From: Actinomycetota bacterium
GTDB taxonomy: Bacteria; Actinomycetota; Actinomycetes; Actinomycetales; Dermatophilaceae
DNA: 64,000 bases
Direction of reading: 5' to 3'
Assembly: GCA_020161845.1 (NCBI GenBank)
Contig: JAIUNK010000007.1
Coordinates: 1 to 64,000, forward strand
A program made the translations under genes and the position numbers. This document shows positions 62,873 to 64,000 of this stretch, one piece after another. Under the pieces are notes generated by a model, which made no database searches, was not told the DNA's origin, and saw nothing but the letters and a program-made list of their open reading frames with translations. Position 1 is the stretch's first letter, and every line of letters starts with the position of its first letter.

Positions 62873-63964
62873 GTGAGCCGCTGCCCCGCCGGACACGAGT
62901 CCGCCTCCGCCGATTACTGCGACACCTGCGGGTCGCCGATGGTGGCGACGGTGACGCCTCCCGCGTGGGCGGGATCGGCTGCCGCCGGGGCGGATGCCGC
63001 TACCCCGGCGGGATTGGGTGAGTCGTCGGCGGCGGCGCGCAGCGCGAGCGAGGTCGAGACCCGGACCTGCCCCCATTGCGGGGCGGTTACCAGCCCGGCG
63101 CACTTGTTCTGCGAGGACTGCGGTTACGACTTCACCACCGGTGCCCTGCCCCGACCCCTGACCGAGGGTCTGGCGGCGATCGATACCCGGGTCCCGATCG
63201 CGACCCCGGACCCCGCCGTACCGCTCACCGCAGCACCCCCTATACCACGGTATGAAGAGGGCAGCGACGAACGGTCAGCCCAGGCAGCCGAGGAGGCGCC
63301 GCCAGCCGAGGTGGCGCCTGCAGTCGAGGAGGCGCCGCCAGCCGAGGAGGCGCCGGAAGCCGAGGAGGCGCCGCCAGCCGAGGAGGCGCCGGAAGTGCCG
63401 GCAGTACCCGAGCCCGCCGTACCGCTCACCGCACCAACCCCCATACCACGGTATGAAGAGGGCAGCGACGAACGGTCAGCGTCGCTCGACCCGCCCTCCG
63501 CGCCGGCCACGGGCGCGCGCCCGACCAACCAGGCGCCCTCCCGTCGCGCGGTCGGCAACTTCGTCGTCGAGGTGTGGATCGACCCGGCGTGGTTCGAGGT
63601 CCAGAGCAGCGATGAGGCCTGCCCGTCTCCCGCCGTACCGGACATCGTGCGGATCAGCGGCAAGGCGCTGATCGGCCGGTACTCCGCCAGCCGCCGCATC
63701 GTCCCCGACGTCGACTGCGGCGCGGACTCCGGAGTCAGCCGGCGGCACGCGGAGTTCAGCACCGACGGGCGCCGGTGGTGGGTGGAGGATCTGGGGTCGA
63801 GCAACGGCACGTACGTCGGGCCGGCCAGCGGGCCGCTCCCCAGCGTCCCCATCCCCGCCGGTCAGCGGGTTGAGGTCGATGACGACGACCGCATCTATGT
63901 CGGCGCGTGGACCCGGCTCGTGGTGCGGCCCGCGACGGCGAGCGAGATCGCCGGCACCGGCTGA
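62873..63964 (+). CDS. FHA-domain protein with two zinc ribbons
   Basis: The 363-residue protein starts at GTG 62873, seven bases after the VWA stop. Two zinc ribbons (CPAGHESASADYCDTCG at the N-terminus; CPHCGAV...FCEDCGYDF near residue 70) precede a disordered Ala/Glu/Pro linker containing two in-frame palindrome copies. The FHA domain is at about 235-355: ALIGRYSASR, SGVSRRHAEF and DLGSSNGTYVG hold the Arg, Ser/His and Asn that read phosphothreonine. It is the likely phosphosensor or PknG substrate. I see no clear GarA-type ETTS phosphorylation site. The 36 bases after it hold nothing recognisable. Confidence 0.92.
   Translation: MSRCPAGHESASADYCDTCGSPMVATVTPPAWAGSAAAGADAATPAGLGESSAAARSASEVETRTCPHCGAVTSPAHLFCEDCGYDFTTGALPRPLTEGLAAIDTRVPIATPDPAVPLTAAPPIPRYEEGSDERSAQAAEEAPPAEVAPAVEEAPPAEEAPEAEEAPPAEEAPEVPAVPEPAVPLTAPTPIPRYEEGSDERSASLDPPSAPATGARPTNQAPSRRAVGNFVVEVWIDPAWFEVQSSDEACPSPAVPDIVRISGKALIGRYSASRRIVPDVDCGADSGVSRRHAEFSTDGRRWWVEDLGSSNGTYVGPASGPLPSVPIPAGQRVEVDDDDRIYVGAWTRLVVRPATASEIAGTG
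63242..63276. repeat. In-frame palindrome copy in the FHA linker, first
   Basis: The core ATACCACGGTAT (63242-63253, reverse of the AAA+ gene cores) is followed by GAAGAGGGCAGCGACGAACGGTC, the right half of the element. It encodes PIPRYEEGSDERSA. The left half (CCGCTCACCGCAGCACCCCCT) is shared with the second copy. Confidence 0.75.
63443..63477. repeat. In-frame palindrome copy in the FHA linker, second
   Basis: Identical to the first copy from the core (63443-63454) to CGAACGGTC (63477) and again encoding PIPRYEEGSDERSA. Between the two copies lie about 160 bases of repeated GAGGCGCCGCCAGCC-type units encoding EEAPPAEEAPEA. Confidence 0.75.
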
Positions 63965-64000
63965 CCCGAGAGCCGGAGCGGTCGGGTCGTCTCGCGCGGG

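Overview
The window is a very GC-rich, gene-dense stretch of an actinobacterial chromosome. Evidence for this is GTG starts, ATGA/GTGA stop-start overlaps, a PknG-type kinase, a bkd operon and a YkoEDC thiamine transporter. The genus cannot be read from the sequence; a Micrococcales-type organism is only a guess. There are no rRNA or tRNA genes, no CRISPR array and no transposase.

Layout. 1-7.4 kb: a gene fragment, a thioesterase-like protein, a 1.1-kb non-coding region with a periodic GGGGA array, then a compact surface-protein locus (secreted protein with a C-terminal sorting-like tail, 61-aa LPxTG peptide, family 2 glycosyltransferase, exosortase-like transpeptidase, UDP-GlcNAc 2-epimerase with an apparent 1-base frameshift) and a PhzF-type isomerase. 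7.5-11 kb: the ykoEDC-type thiamine/HMP ECF transporter under a TPP riboswitch, all on the minus strand. 11.4-16 kb: an Lrp/AsnC regulator divergent from a branched-chain 2-oxoacid dehydrogenase operon (bkdABC). 16.4-29 kb: envelope genes, including two paralogous polytopic membrane proteins, a GT2 / GtrA / Nudix operon, an AI-2E-type exporter, an S51 peptidase homologue lacking its nucleophile, and hutH. 29-44 kb: mostly housekeeping and orphan genes (IclR, MobA-like, quinone oxidoreductase, lipoprotein, M13 peptidase, HAD phosphatase, ppdK, M18 aminopeptidase, beta-propeller). 44.5-49.4 kb: a DUF2249 protein divergent from a Cys-containing winged-helix regulator, a CBS protein, a second AI-2E-type exporter and a lipoprotein. 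49.4-64 kb: a WXG100-like/hydrolase pair divergent from a nine-gene operon: TelA, XpaC-like, EccA/CbbX-like AAA+ ATPase, four-helix membrane protein, coiled-coil protein, PknG-like kinase, PP2C phosphatase, VWA protein, FHA protein.

The most noteworthy items are: (i) the nine-gene operon, which reads as one phosphosignalling system coupled to TelA/AAA/VWA machinery, with related zinc knuckles in kinase, phosphatase and FHA protein; (ii) the exosortase locus; (iii) dispersed palindromes with shared GACCGTTCG/CGAACGGTC ends. One class of these carries a perfect TTATCCACA box exactly 3 bases outside the palindrome, and several copies sit in frame inside protein linkers, reminiscent of Rickettsia palindromic elements; (iv) the GGGGA array with about 23-bp spacing upstream of the surface locus.
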